64,000 nucleotides of DNA from Pedobacter deserti (GTDB lineage: Bacteria; Bacteroidota; Bacteroidia; Sphingobacteriales; Sphingobacteriaceae), in assembly GCF_024436415.1 (NCBI RefSeq), contig NZ_JAFMZQ010000001.1:186001-250000 (forward strand), in the 5' to 3' direction. A program made the translations under genes and the position numbers. Shown here one piece after another: positions 27,056-36,113 of this stretch (within the stretch, counting starts at the first letter, position 1; each line of letters starts with the position of its first letter). The notes beneath the pieces were generated by a model. It was not told the origin of the DNA. It did no database searches and was given only the letters and a program-made list of their open reading frames with translations.

Positions 27056-27062
27056 GATAATT

Positions 27063-27293
<231 letters not shown>

Positions 27294-27310
27294 TTAAAAA
27301 ATAATTCAAT

Positions 27311-28477
27311 TTAATGGTGGTGCTCTTCAATTGCCATACCGATAAACAGGGCAGACAATATGGTAAATATAAAAGCCTGTATAAACGCAACCAGAAGCTC
27401 AATAGCTCCGATGAAGACCGCAAAAGCTACAGAAACAGGAGCAATGTAGAGGCTGTCAAAAACGAATACCAGACAGATCAGTGAAAGCACCAGAATGTGA
27501 CCTGCAGTAATGTTGGCAAACAAACGAATCATCAAAGCAATCGGCTTTGTAAAGATACCGAAGAGTTCAACCGGCACCATAACCACATACATCCACCACG
27601 GAACATCCGGCGCAAAGATGTGCTTCCAGTAATATTTGTTTCCGTTGAAGACCGTAATGCAAAATGTAGCCACAGCAAGAACCATGGTTACGGCGATGTT
27701 GCCTGTTAAGTTGGCACCACCTGGAAGGAAAGGCACGAGGCCAAGCATATTGTTAAACCAGATAAAGAAAAACACGGTCAACAGATATGGCATGAAACGC
27801 TCGTATTTATGACCCAGGTTAGGCTTAGCAATATCGTCCCGCACAAAAAGGATGATCGGCTCCATCCATGACTGCAAACCTTTAGGCGATTTGCCGCGAC
27901 GTTTCTTATATCCCTTAGCCACGTTAATGAAAACAACCAAAAGGACTATGACCGACAAAAATAACGTGCATACGTTCTTGGTGAACGACAAATCAAGCGG
28001 GCGGGCGTTCAGCGGATGATGATGCTCATCGAGATCAACAAACTGACCATGGTCATTGGCGGTAGCCGAAGCATAATAAATCTTCTCATGGAATTTCACG
28101 AAGCGCTGTCCGTTGCGCTCTACAACTACGGTCGCCGCATCGTCATGATGAAAATCCGAAGAATTAAAAAACACAAATCCCTGGGGAGTATACAGAATCA
28201 CCGGCAAACCAATATACGTATCACCAATCACATGCCAGCTGTGCGAATCCGCAATATGATGCAGAGCAAACTTACCGATATCGAATTTTTTCTCAGCAGT
28301 TTCTTCCCCGTGAGCCCCATGAGTTGCCGCGGCATCGGCTACATGATGATTTCCGGCACCGTGAGCAGTGTCAGCCTGAGCAAAAGCAACAGATGTCCGA
28401 AAACAAAACGCTAAAAAAAGCGTAAAAACAACAATTAACCTATTCACTTTAAACTCAAAAACGTGGCTACAATCCAT
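27311..28477 (-). CDS. atpB: ATP synthase F0 subunit a with long His-rich periplasmic extension
   Basis: The proton channel subunit next to the c ring. It has 388 residues, against about 230-270 in most bacteria. The core is at the C-terminal end, with ELFGIFTKPIALMIRLFANITAGHILVL carrying the essential arginine (R of MIRLF). Residues 1-35 look like a signal peptide, followed by about 110 residues rich in histidine and aspartate before the first core helix (HGAGNHH, DFHHDD, DEHHH), and the protein ends EEHHH. Long forms are usual in Bacteroidota. The ATG at 28477 is used; a GTG at 28447 would give a cleaner signal peptide. Confidence 0.93.
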   Translation of the reverse strand: MDCSHVFEFKVNRLIVVFTLFLAFCFRTSVAFAQADTAHGAGNHHVADAAATHGAHGEETAEKKFDIGKFALHHIADSHSWHVIGDTYIGLPVILYTPQGFVFFNSSDFHHDDAATVVVERNGQRFVKFHEKIYYASATANDHGQFVDLDEHHHPLNARPLDLSFTKNVCTLFLSVIVLLVVFINVAKGYKKRRGKSPKGLQSWMEPIILFVRDDIAKPNLGHKYERFMPYLLTVFFFIWFNNMLGLVPFLPGGANLTGNIAVTMVLAVATFCITVFNGNKYYWKHIFAPDVPWWMYVVMVPVELFGIFTKPIALMIRLFANITAGHILVLSLICLVFVFDSLYIAPVSVAFAVFIGAIELLVAFIQAFIFTILSALFIGMAIEEHHH

Positions 28478-28491
28478 TTAGTCGCAGATTT

Positions 28492-28908
28492 TTACTTTTT
28501 ATTTTGGTGGCGCAAGTTACGTAACAAACAGTAGATTTCAAAGAAGGTGAACAATAAATATAAAGAAAAAAAATTCAGCACAAACACAACACCTTTTTCC
28601 TTCCCGTACACGCTGTAAATCAACACAAAAGCCATCGAAAAGAGCATCTTCAGCGCTATCGACCCCATTATAGCCATAATACCGGTTTCCGGGTTACGTT
28701 TAATCCCCAGATCAGCCAGGATATACGCAATGAAAGTAACCCCTGCAAGGAAGCCGAATACCACCCAGAATTTGGAAACAAAAAGGTGTACGCCCGGGAA
28801 AAACAGAGGAGCGACGCAGGCTACCAAAGCCAATAATGCGCAGTACAAAAAATAAAAGACAGAAAACCTGGCGATGCTCAATTCAATTTTTTTTGCAAAG
28901 GTATGCAA
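28492..28908 (-). CDS. Four-helix membrane protein in the AtpI position
   Basis: A 138-residue protein with four membrane helices (FYFLYCALLALVACVAPLFF, FWVVFGFLAGVTFIAYILA, GIMAIMGSIALKMLFSMAFVLIYSV, VVFVLNFFSLYLLFTFFEIYCLL). Sequence similarity to AtpI is not obvious by eye. Its place between atpZ and atpB, its size and its topology match AtpI, which helps c-ring assembly and, with AtpZ, has been linked to divalent cation transport. The assignment is by context only. The gap to atpB is 14 bp. Confidence 0.65.
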   Translation of the reverse strand: MHTFAKKIELSIARFSVFYFLYCALLALVACVAPLFFPGVHLFVSKFWVVFGFLAGVTFIAYILADLGIKRNPETGIMAIMGSIALKMLFSMAFVLIYSVYGKEKGVVFVLNFFSLYLLFTFFEIYCLLRNLRHQNKK

Positions 28909-28927
28909 TAAAGCCGAGTGTAAACAA

Positions 28928-29149
28928 CTATTCCTTTCTGTTCAGCTGCCTAATCACCTGATATAAAGAAACAATCACACCAAGCACGCCCAGCAGTGCA
29001 GTTGCAAGCGGCGTCCGGTTTTGCTGATATGCATCAATTTTATAACCTGCGAATACGAACAGGCCTATGGTGACGAGCATTTGAAAACCCATAGCCGAAT
29101 ATTTCACATAGCTATTGACCCTTTTGCCTTTATTGTCCTGTTCTGCCAT
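28928..29149 (-). CDS. atpZ: AtpZ/AtpI-family protein, first gene of the ATP synthase operon
   Basis: The open frame begins at 29242, but the first 31 codons are unlikely coding because they cover the divergent promoter region; the ATG at 29149 (MAEQDNKGKRVNSY) is chosen, giving 73 residues. Two membrane helices follow (YSAMGFQMLVTIGLFVFAGYKID and ATALLGVLGVIVSLYQVIRQL), with the AtpZ-type polar turn between. These small proteins precede F0 genes in many bacteria and may take part in assembly or Mg/Ca supply. It is divergent from the PorW-like gene. Confidence 0.8.
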   Translation of the reverse strand: MAEQDNKGKRVNSYVKYSAMGFQMLVTIGLFVFAGYKIDAYQQNRTPLATALLGVLGVIVSLYQVIRQLNRKE

Positions 29150-29204
29150 ACGATAAGCCCTTAAATAAATCCCTTTTATCCATGAAAATGCTGCCAAATT
29201 AAGA

Positions 29205-29212
29205 TACTTTTG
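29205..29212 (+). promoter_or_regulatory. Promoter -7 element for the PorW-like gene
   Basis: TACTTTTG matches TAnnTTTG, 34 nt before the TTG start at 29247. On the other strand of the same gap a TTAATTTG (7 of 8) could serve the ATP synthase operon. Confidence 0.4.
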
Positions 29213-29246
29213 TATATATTTTAATGAGCCAACATAATACATATTC

Positions 29247-32021
29247 TTGAAACACTACGCGATCCACAAATTAAACATCATTCTTGCTGCGCTGGTTTCC
29301 ATATTTTACTCCTGCGGCTCACATCGTGACACAGCCACAAGCCGCGGCATGCAGAACCTTACCGCCCGCTACAACTATATTTACAATGCCAGACAGATCC
29401 TAAGTGTACACCAGGCAGAACTCGCACAGAACTACCCAGACAATTACAACAGCATTCTGCCCGTATATATAGGGCCTGAAGGCGATGCCGCAGACGCAGG
29501 GTTTACGGCTGGACTGAAGCCGATGAATGACATCATAAAAAAGGCGGAGTTCATTATTTTTGAAAGAACCGCAAGCAATTACATTGATGACGCGTATCTC
29601 CTGCTTGGCAAAGCCAGCTTTTACAACAGCAATTATTTTAACTCGACAGAATATTTTGATTACGTGGCCCGTACATATTCCAAAAACAAGGATCTTGTGC
29701 TGGAAGCGCTCAATTGGAAAGCGAGGAGCCTGATGCAACTGAGGCGGCTCAGTGAAGCTGGTAAGGTGCTAGACACCCTCATGCAGATCATCCCCGGATC
29801 CAAGAAAAGCGAAAAGCTTGCCGAAACCTACGCAACGCTTGCCCAAATGTGTATTTATCTTAAAGACGACAGCTGTGCGACAGAATATCTTGCCCAGGCA
29901 CTTCAGAACGGCGCCGGAAGCCTGAACAAGATCAGATGGAATTTTATTCTCGGGCAATTGTATGAGCGGCAGAAACGATATGCAGATGCGGCATCCGCCT
30001 ACAGGAAAATCCAGCGCAGCAATGCTCCATATGAAATGTATTTCCAGGCCGGCCTCGGGCAGATCCGCCTGCAGCAATCCTCGGACGCCTTAGAGACAGA
30101 CATCAGAACCGCGCTAAGCCGCATGCTCCGGGACGATAAAAACGTGGATTATCACGATCAGGTCTATTATCAGATCGGGGAAAATTATGCAGACGAACAG
30201 ATGTGGGAAGAAGCTTTAGCGCAATACACATTGGCTCTGCGTACACCAACGGCCAGCCAAAGCCAAAAGGGCTTGGCCTATATGCGCATGGCCGATATAT
30301 ATTTTAAACAACAAAAAGACTATGTCCGCGCCAAGGCCTATTACGACAGTACGGTGTATGCATTACCCGATTCATACCCCGATTATGAACTTGTACGTAA
30401 AAAAGCGCAGAACCTCGGCTACCTCACCACGCGCTATGAACAGATCGCGCTCGAAGACGCCCTGCAGGCAATAGCTCGACGGCCGGAGAACGAACGCGCA
30501 GCGCTTATTGAAGCTTTAATCAAACCTGCTGCGAAAAATGCGGCAGCAGATAACGCCGTAGCGCCAGCATCTGTAGGAGCCCCGGCCTCCGTAACAACAA
30601 ACACCGTACAAAGCGGCTTTTACTTCAACAACACCACGGCCATCAGCATCGGTTTTAATGATTTTAGAAAAAAATGGGGAAACCGGAAGCGCGAAGACAA
30701 CTGGCGGCAAAGCGTCCGGAATTCGGCGCAGCAGAATACACAGAACGCTCTGTCCAACACAAATCTGCTGCCTGACTCTCCCGACAAGCCCGCGGGTGTT
30801 CAGAACACCACTGATACTGCGGTACTCATCAAAACCTATAGTGCGCGACTGCCTGTAACTCCGGAACTGATGGCGGGATCTGATAAACGGATCATTGATG
30901 CCTACTACGAGATTGGAAACTTCTACCTTCAGGAATTGAGGGACCAGGCTGAGGCTGCCGAGGTATTTGAAACTTTACTCAAACGCTACCCGGCAAACGA
31001 TTACCTTCCTGCTGTTTTCTACAGTCTGTTTCTGGCTCATCGCGACTCAGATCCGGACAAGGCTAATCTTTACCGGAATAAGCTGCTCAACGACCACGCC
31101 GGCTCGTCTTATGCCAAAACCTTGCTCGATCCCGCGTACGCTGCGCGACAGACGGAGCTTGAAGCAGCCTCCGGCAGACGCTACAACGAAGTTTTTGAAC
31201 ATTACGAACAGAAAAATTACCCAGAAGTAATTTCCATGGCAAGGCAGATGGAAGTGCAGCCGACTAACTTGTTTTCCTCCCAGTTCGCCTATTTAAAAGC
31301 CATTGCCATCGGCCGGACAAACCATGTGGACAGTCTGCTAGAGGCATTCAACAATATCGTACGCAGCTATCCCGACGATAAACTCATCACCCCGCTGGTG
31401 CAGGAGCATGTAAACTATATTAACAATCATCTCCAGGCCTTCCGTGCACGCAAGGTTGCGCTGGTCGATTTTGATCCGAACGAGCCGCCTTTTCAGGAAG
31501 CCAAGATAGCACAACGCCCGGCGCCGGCCAAACCGCCGGCCGCAAAGGTGCAGACACCCCAAAACGCCGTGCAAACGACTAAGCCAGTTCAGCCAGTCCC
31601 CGCGCCGGTCGCCCCCGCACAATCCGCCGCTGTGCCCGTCGTTGCTGTAAAAACCGACGGTACCTTTACAGATAAGCCTTCAGCCACCTATTACTTTGTG
31701 GTACACGTTCCAGATGCCTCATTGACATTAAGCTCATCCCGGTTCGGCATCGGTCAGTTTAACCGCGGCAACTACGCAGAAGCAAGCCTGCGGCATCAGT
31801 TAAAGGAATTTGACAATGATCAGCTCGTATACGTCGGGAACTTTAGTACTTTTGAGGAAGCTAAGGTCTATGCCTCAGGTATAGTGCCGCAACTGAGACA
31901 GATCATGAAGGTGCCAGCAAATCTTTACAGCAGTTTTATCGTCAGCAAAGAAAACTTTGATCTGATCACTACCCGAAGGCTGCTCGACCAATACGTAGAA
32001 TTTTATAAAAAGAATTATTAA
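29247..32021 (+). CDS. T9SS-associated TPR lipoprotein, PorW/SprE-like
   Basis: A 924-residue lipoprotein. The start is a TTG at 29247 giving MKHYAIHKLNIILAALVSIFYSC with lipidated C23; no ATG fits. The family opening NLTARYNYIYNARQIL is followed by many tetratricopeptide-type helix pairs (about 90-400 and 560-720), a Pro/Ala-rich linker (about 755-800), and a C-terminal domain (YYFVVHVPDASLTLSSSRFGIGQFNR, about 815-924). This architecture is that of PorW/SprE, which links the T9SS ring to the rest of the machine and is needed for gliding and secretion. It lies 3 bp before the penicillin-binding protein gene, so they are co-transcribed. Confidence 0.82.
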   Translation: MKHYAIHKLNIILAALVSIFYSCGSHRDTATSRGMQNLTARYNYIYNARQILSVHQAELAQNYPDNYNSILPVYIGPEGDAADAGFTAGLKPMNDIIKKAEFIIFERTASNYIDDAYLLLGKASFYNSNYFNSTEYFDYVARTYSKNKDLVLEALNWKARSLMQLRRLSEAGKVLDTLMQIIPGSKKSEKLAETYATLAQMCIYLKDDSCATEYLAQALQNGAGSLNKIRWNFILGQLYERQKRYADAASAYRKIQRSNAPYEMYFQAGLGQIRLQQSSDALETDIRTALSRMLRDDKNVDYHDQVYYQIGENYADEQMWEEALAQYTLALRTPTASQSQKGLAYMRMADIYFKQQKDYVRAKAYYDSTVYALPDSYPDYELVRKKAQNLGYLTTRYEQIALEDALQAIARRPENERAALIEALIKPAAKNAAADNAVAPASVGAPASVTTNTVQSGFYFNNTTAISIGFNDFRKKWGNRKREDNWRQSVRNSAQQNTQNALSNTNLLPDSPDKPAGVQNTTDTAVLIKTYSARLPVTPELMAGSDKRIIDAYYEIGNFYLQELRDQAEAAEVFETLLKRYPANDYLPAVFYSLFLAHRDSDPDKANLYRNKLLNDHAGSSYAKTLLDPAYAARQTELEAASGRRYNEVFEHYEQKNYPEVISMARQMEVQPTNLFSSQFAYLKAIAIGRTNHVDSLLEAFNNIVRSYPDDKLITPLVQEHVNYINNHLQAFRARKVALVDFDPNEPPFQEAKIAQRPAPAKPPAAKVQTPQNAVQTTKPVQPVPAPVAPAQSAAVPVVAVKTDGTFTDKPSATYYFVVHVPDASLTLSSSRFGIGQFNRGNYAEASLRHQLKEFDNDQLVYVGNFSTFEEAKVYASGIVPQLRQIMKVPANLYSSFIVSKENFDLITTRRLLDQYVEFYKKNY

Positions 32022-32024
32022 GCG

Positions 32025-34256
32025 ATGAATAAACCTCTTTCTAAGGAAGAAATCAGGAAATACAACATAACACTCTGGAAGATACTGATTGGCGGAATGG
32101 TACTTTTTGCGCTTTTCATCATTTCTATCGGTTTCGGACTTTTCGGCGAACTTCCTTCATTCAGGGATATCGAGCACCCAAAAAGCAACCAGGCCTCAGA
32201 AATCGTCACCGACGACGGGCGGGTGCTTGGCACTTATTTCGTTCAGAACCGTTCCAACGTCACCTACAGCGAAATATCGCCAAACGTTATCAATGCCCTG
32301 ATCGCTACAGAAGACATCCGATTTCGTGATCACTCAGGAATCGATTTTCGCCGGACCTTCACCATCATCCTGTACAACCTGGTTGGAAAAAAGCAGGGCG
32401 GAAGTACCATTACGCAGCAGCTTGCCTTAAACTTGTTCTCAGAAGAAGGTCGCCAGCAGAACATCTTCAAACGCGCCATGCAAAAGTTCAAGGAATGGGT
32501 CATTGCCGTAAAACTGGAGCGAAACTACACCAAGGAGGAAATCATTGTGATGTACCTGAACACGGTCGACTTCGGCAACCAGGCCTACGGCATTAAATCG
32601 GCCGCCCGCGTATATTTCAACACCACACCCGATAAACTCACCGTACCACAGGCGGCCACCCTGATCGGGATACTTAAGGGCATTACGAGATATTCGCCTA
32701 CGCGTAACCCCGAGCGCTCCCTTGCACGCCGGAACCTGATTATGGAACTCATGGTGAAGGCAGAACTGCTCACCGCACAGCAATATGAGACCGAAAAGGA
32801 AAAGCCGCTCGGCTTAAGGTTTAATGCAGCAACGGTCAATGAAGGCATAGCCCCATACTTCCGCGCTGTTCTTAAAGCAGATATCAAGCGGATCTTTGAA
32901 GAAAGGTCGATCACCAAGCCAGACGGCACACCTTACGACCTTGATCGCGACGGACTTCGGATCGTCACCACGCTTAATTACGACATGCAGGTTTATGCTG
33001 AGGAAGCTCAGAAAGAATATATGAAAGTACTTCAGGCCTCCTTCTTAAAGAGCTGGAAAGGCCGCAACCCTTTTAAAGGGAAAGATTTACAAATCCGCCA
33101 GGGCATTAAGCGTTCAGACAGGTACAAAGCGCTTCAGTTAGAAGGTAAATCGGAGGAGGAGATCATGGCCGACTTCAACACACCCACCCAGCTTACCATC
33201 TTTACCTGGAAAGGCAATATCGATACCCTGATGAAGCCTATCGACTCCGTAAAATATTACAAGATGCTGCTTCGGAACGCCATGATGGCCATGGATCCGC
33301 AAACCGGCTATGTAAAAGCCTGGGTGGGTGGCATCAACTACGAACACTTCAAGTACGACCAGGTCAAGATGGGTACCCGCCAGGTCGGCTCTACCGCCAA
33401 GCCATTTACCTATACCGTAGCTATTGAAAATGGCTATTCCCCTTGCTTCAGTGTACCGAATGAGCCGGTAACGATAGAAGTGCCGGGCAGCGAGCCATGG
33501 ACACCGCGTTCCAGCGGGACTGTACCCGGATATCTTACCCTGCAGAAGGGCCTGGCCCTTTCGCAGAACTATATCGCAGCCTATGTCATGAAACAGGTGG
33601 GTCCTACTGCGGTGGCTACACTGATCAAGAAAATGGGCGTTACTACCGAAGTACCTCCCTACCCTTCCATAGCGCTGGGATCGTTTGATGCCTCGGTGTA
33701 CGATATGGTGGGCGCATACAGCGTGTTTGCCAATAAGGGGGTGTGGACTAAACCTACCTACATCCTCCGCATAGAAGATAAGAACGGCGTGGTGCTGCAT
33801 AGCGAAAAACCTATACCTGTACCTGCACTCAATGAAGAGGTGGCTTACGTAATGACCCGCATGCTGCGTGGTGTGGTAACACATGGTACGGGCTGGCGGT
33901 TAGCCGGTCGCTATGGCGTAAAAGCGCCAATAGGCGGTAAGACCGGCACCACACAGAACAACTCAGATGGCTGGTTTATCGGCATCAGTCCGCAACTCGT
34001 AGCCGGGGTGTGGACAGGCTGTGAAGACCGCGCATTCCATTTTACGAGTACAGCACAGGGGGACGGGGCCACGACAGCGCTGCCTATATTTGCCGGCTTC
34101 ATGAAGCGGGTATATGCCAATCCGAAGCTTAAGATTCAGCAGGCCGATTTCGAGCCGCCTGTTAACGGCGTATCTATTGTGTACGACTGTGCGCAGTATC
34201 AGCAGCAGCAACAGGCCGAGGAAACCACTGAACTCGACGAGAAACTCGGTTTCTAG
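32025..34256 (+). CDS. Class A penicillin-binding protein (PBP1A-type)
   Basis: A bifunctional peptidoglycan synthase anchored by one N-terminal membrane helix (about 17-40). The glycosyltransferase domain (GT51) shows E96 in ATEDIRFRDHSGIDFR, GGSTITQQLALNLFSE and ERNYTKEEIIVMYLNTVDFG. The transpeptidase domain has the nucleophile S456 in GSTAKPF, an SQNY motif (LALSQNYIAAYV) and K639TGT. Total length is 743 residues. It ends in a short Q/E-rich tail. It is joined to the PorW-like gene upstream (3-bp gap) and uvrC downstream (11 bp). Confidence 0.94.
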   Translation: MNKPLSKEEIRKYNITLWKILIGGMVLFALFIISIGFGLFGELPSFRDIEHPKSNQASEIVTDDGRVLGTYFVQNRSNVTYSEISPNVINALIATEDIRFRDHSGIDFRRTFTIILYNLVGKKQGGSTITQQLALNLFSEEGRQQNIFKRAMQKFKEWVIAVKLERNYTKEEIIVMYLNTVDFGNQAYGIKSAARVYFNTTPDKLTVPQAATLIGILKGITRYSPTRNPERSLARRNLIMELMVKAELLTAQQYETEKEKPLGLRFNAATVNEGIAPYFRAVLKADIKRIFEERSITKPDGTPYDLDRDGLRIVTTLNYDMQVYAEEAQKEYMKVLQASFLKSWKGRNPFKGKDLQIRQGIKRSDRYKALQLEGKSEEEIMADFNTPTQLTIFTWKGNIDTLMKPIDSVKYYKMLLRNAMMAMDPQTGYVKAWVGGINYEHFKYDQVKMGTRQVGSTAKPFTYTVAIENGYSPCFSVPNEPVTIEVPGSEPWTPRSSGTVPGYLTLQKGLALSQNYIAAYVMKQVGPTAVATLIKKMGVTTEVPPYPSIALGSFDASVYDMVGAYSVFANKGVWTKPTYILRIEDKNGVVLHSEKPIPVPALNEEVAYVMTRMLRGVVTHGTGWRLAGRYGVKAPIGGKTGTTQNNSDGWFIGISPQLVAGVWTGCEDRAFHFTSTAQGDGATTALPIFAGFMKRVYANPKLKIQQADFEPPVNGVSIVYDCAQYQQQQQAEETTELDEKLGF

Positions 34257-34267
34257 CCGTTCCGACT

Positions 34268-36079
34268 ATGGGTGCTTTCGATTACAAAAATGCATTAGCC
34301 GATATTCCGCACCGGCCCGGGGTCTACCAGTTCTGGGATGCAGAAGGTTCCCTTATTTATATTGGTAAGGCGAAGGACCTCCGCAACCGTGTGGGTTCCT
34401 ATTTCAACAAAGACACCCAGATGAACGGTAAGACACGCGTACTTGTGTCTCGAATCCGCAACATTACCTTTACGATTGTAGACACGGAAATTGACGCCTG
34501 GCTATTGGAAAACAGCCTGATCAAAAAACATCAGCCCCGTTATAACATCATGCTCAAGGATGATAAGACCTATCCATGGATCATCATCAAGAAAGAGCCT
34601 TTCCCCCGACTGTACTGGACACGTAAAATGGTGAAGGATGGCTCTACCTATTTTGGCCCGTATGCCTCTGTAGGCATGATGCACACCATTCTTGATCTGA
34701 TCAAGGAAACTTATCCCCTTCGCACCTGCAATCTGCCGCTCAGTCAGGAAAATATTGCCGAGGGTAAATTCAAAGTATGCCTCGAATACCAGATCGGCAA
34801 CTGCAAGGGGCCCTGCCAGGCATATCAGTCGGCCGACGACTACGAGCAGAACATCTCTGAGATCAAAGATATTCTTAATGGCAAGATCGGTAACGTAATC
34901 CGCGATGTAAAACAGGTGATCAAAACCGCATCCGAGCAACTCAATTTTGAGCAGGCCCATCAGTATGCACGGAAACTGCAGGTGTTGGAAAAATACCAGA
35001 GCAAATCAACGGTGGTCAACAGCGCCATCACCAATATCGATGTGGTCAGCATCGCGTCCGACGAGCGTTATGCCTTTGTGAACTATCTGAAAGTCATGAA
35101 CGGCAGCATTATACAAACGCAGACCATTGAGATCAAAAAGCGGCTCGATGAAACGGACGAGGAATTGCTTACCCTGGCCATCACAGAGTTCCGGAACAAG
35201 TTTCACAGCACCTCAAAAGAGATCATCGTACCATTCGAAATTACGCTTATGGACGAAGGCTTGAAGTTTACCGTACCTAAACTGGGCGAAAAGAAAAAGC
35301 TTCTGGAACTGTCGGAGAAGAACGTGCTCTTTTTTAAGAAGGAAAAACTGAACCAATACGAGAAGCTGAATCCGGATCTTCGGACCGATCGCATCCTTTC
35401 CCAGATGCAGAAAGACCTCCGACTGACCCAGCTGCCCCGGCATATCGAGTGTTTCGACAACTCCAACTTCCAGGGCAAGTATCCGGTATCTGCCATTGTG
35501 GTGTTTAAAGATGCCAAGCCCTCAAAAAAGGATTACCGGCATTTCAATGTGAAGACAGTGGAGGGGCCAAACGATTTCGCCACAATGGAAGAAGCGGTGT
35601 ACAGGCGTTACAGACGTATGCTCGACGAAGGCGAGTCTTTACCTCAACTGATTATTATCGACGGTGGCAAGGGGCAGCTCTCCTCGGCCATGACCAGCTT
35701 AAAGAAACTGGAGATCGACCGGAAAGTAACCGTGATCGGTATTGCCAAGCGACTTGAAGAGCTGTTTTATCCGGGCGACAGCTATCCGCTCTATCTCGAC
35801 AAGAAATCGGAGACCCTGAAAGTGATCCAGCAGCTGCGTGATGAGGCACACCGTTTCGGCATTACCTTCCATCGCAAAAAACGCGACCAGGGCACACTGA
35901 AAACCGAGCTCGAACAGATCGGTGGTATAGGCAAAACCACGGCCGACAAGCTGCTCCGGCATTTCAAGTCAGTAAAACGCATTAAAAATGCATCCGAGGC
36001 GGAGTTAAGTGCCGTATTGAACAAATCGCAGGTGCAGACTCTGCTCAACTATTTTAAACAAGAAACCCCCGAAGCCTAG
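34268..36079 (+). CDS. uvrC: Excinuclease ABC subunit C
   Basis: The nuclease that makes both incisions in nucleotide excision repair. The 603 residues carry the GIY-YIG domain (GVYQFWDAEGSLIYIGKAKDLRNRV, about 17-42), a UVR motif that contacts UvrB (about 200-235), and the RNase H-like domain (HIECFDNSNFQGKYPV then IIIDGGKGQLSSA). The C-terminal helix-hairpin-helix is IGGIGKTTADKLLRHF. Length and order are normal. It is the third gene of the PorW-PBP-uvrC run. Confidence 0.97.
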   Translation: MGAFDYKNALADIPHRPGVYQFWDAEGSLIYIGKAKDLRNRVGSYFNKDTQMNGKTRVLVSRIRNITFTIVDTEIDAWLLENSLIKKHQPRYNIMLKDDKTYPWIIIKKEPFPRLYWTRKMVKDGSTYFGPYASVGMMHTILDLIKETYPLRTCNLPLSQENIAEGKFKVCLEYQIGNCKGPCQAYQSADDYEQNISEIKDILNGKIGNVIRDVKQVIKTASEQLNFEQAHQYARKLQVLEKYQSKSTVVNSAITNIDVVSIASDERYAFVNYLKVMNGSIIQTQTIEIKKRLDETDEELLTLAITEFRNKFHSTSKEIIVPFEITLMDEGLKFTVPKLGEKKKLLELSEKNVLFFKKEKLNQYEKLNPDLRTDRILSQMQKDLRLTQLPRHIECFDNSNFQGKYPVSAIVVFKDAKPSKKDYRHFNVKTVEGPNDFATMEEAVYRRYRRMLDEGESLPQLIIIDGGKGQLSSAMTSLKKLEIDRKVTVIGIAKRLEELFYPGDSYPLYLDKKSETLKVIQQLRDEAHRFGITFHRKKRDQGTLKTELEQIGGIGKTTADKLLRHFKSVKRIKNASEAELSAVLNKSQVQTLLNYFKQETPEA

Positions 36080-36092
36080 GCTGCAGGGGTTT
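36063..36092. terminator. Hairpin between uvrC and gldN
   Basis: AAACCCC pairs with GGGGTTT, and the self-complementary AGCCTAGGCT sits inside the loop, making a long hairpin across the uvrC stop codon between two convergent genes. The T-run is short on either side, so its strength is uncertain. Confidence 0.5.
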
Positions 36093-36113
36093 GCTCATAT
36101 TTAATATATCTGG

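Noticed and set aside
33138..33884. 248-codon minus-strand frame inside the penicillin-binding protein gene
   Set aside because: It is antisense to the transpeptidase motifs; H/R/G-rich translation without any domain pattern.
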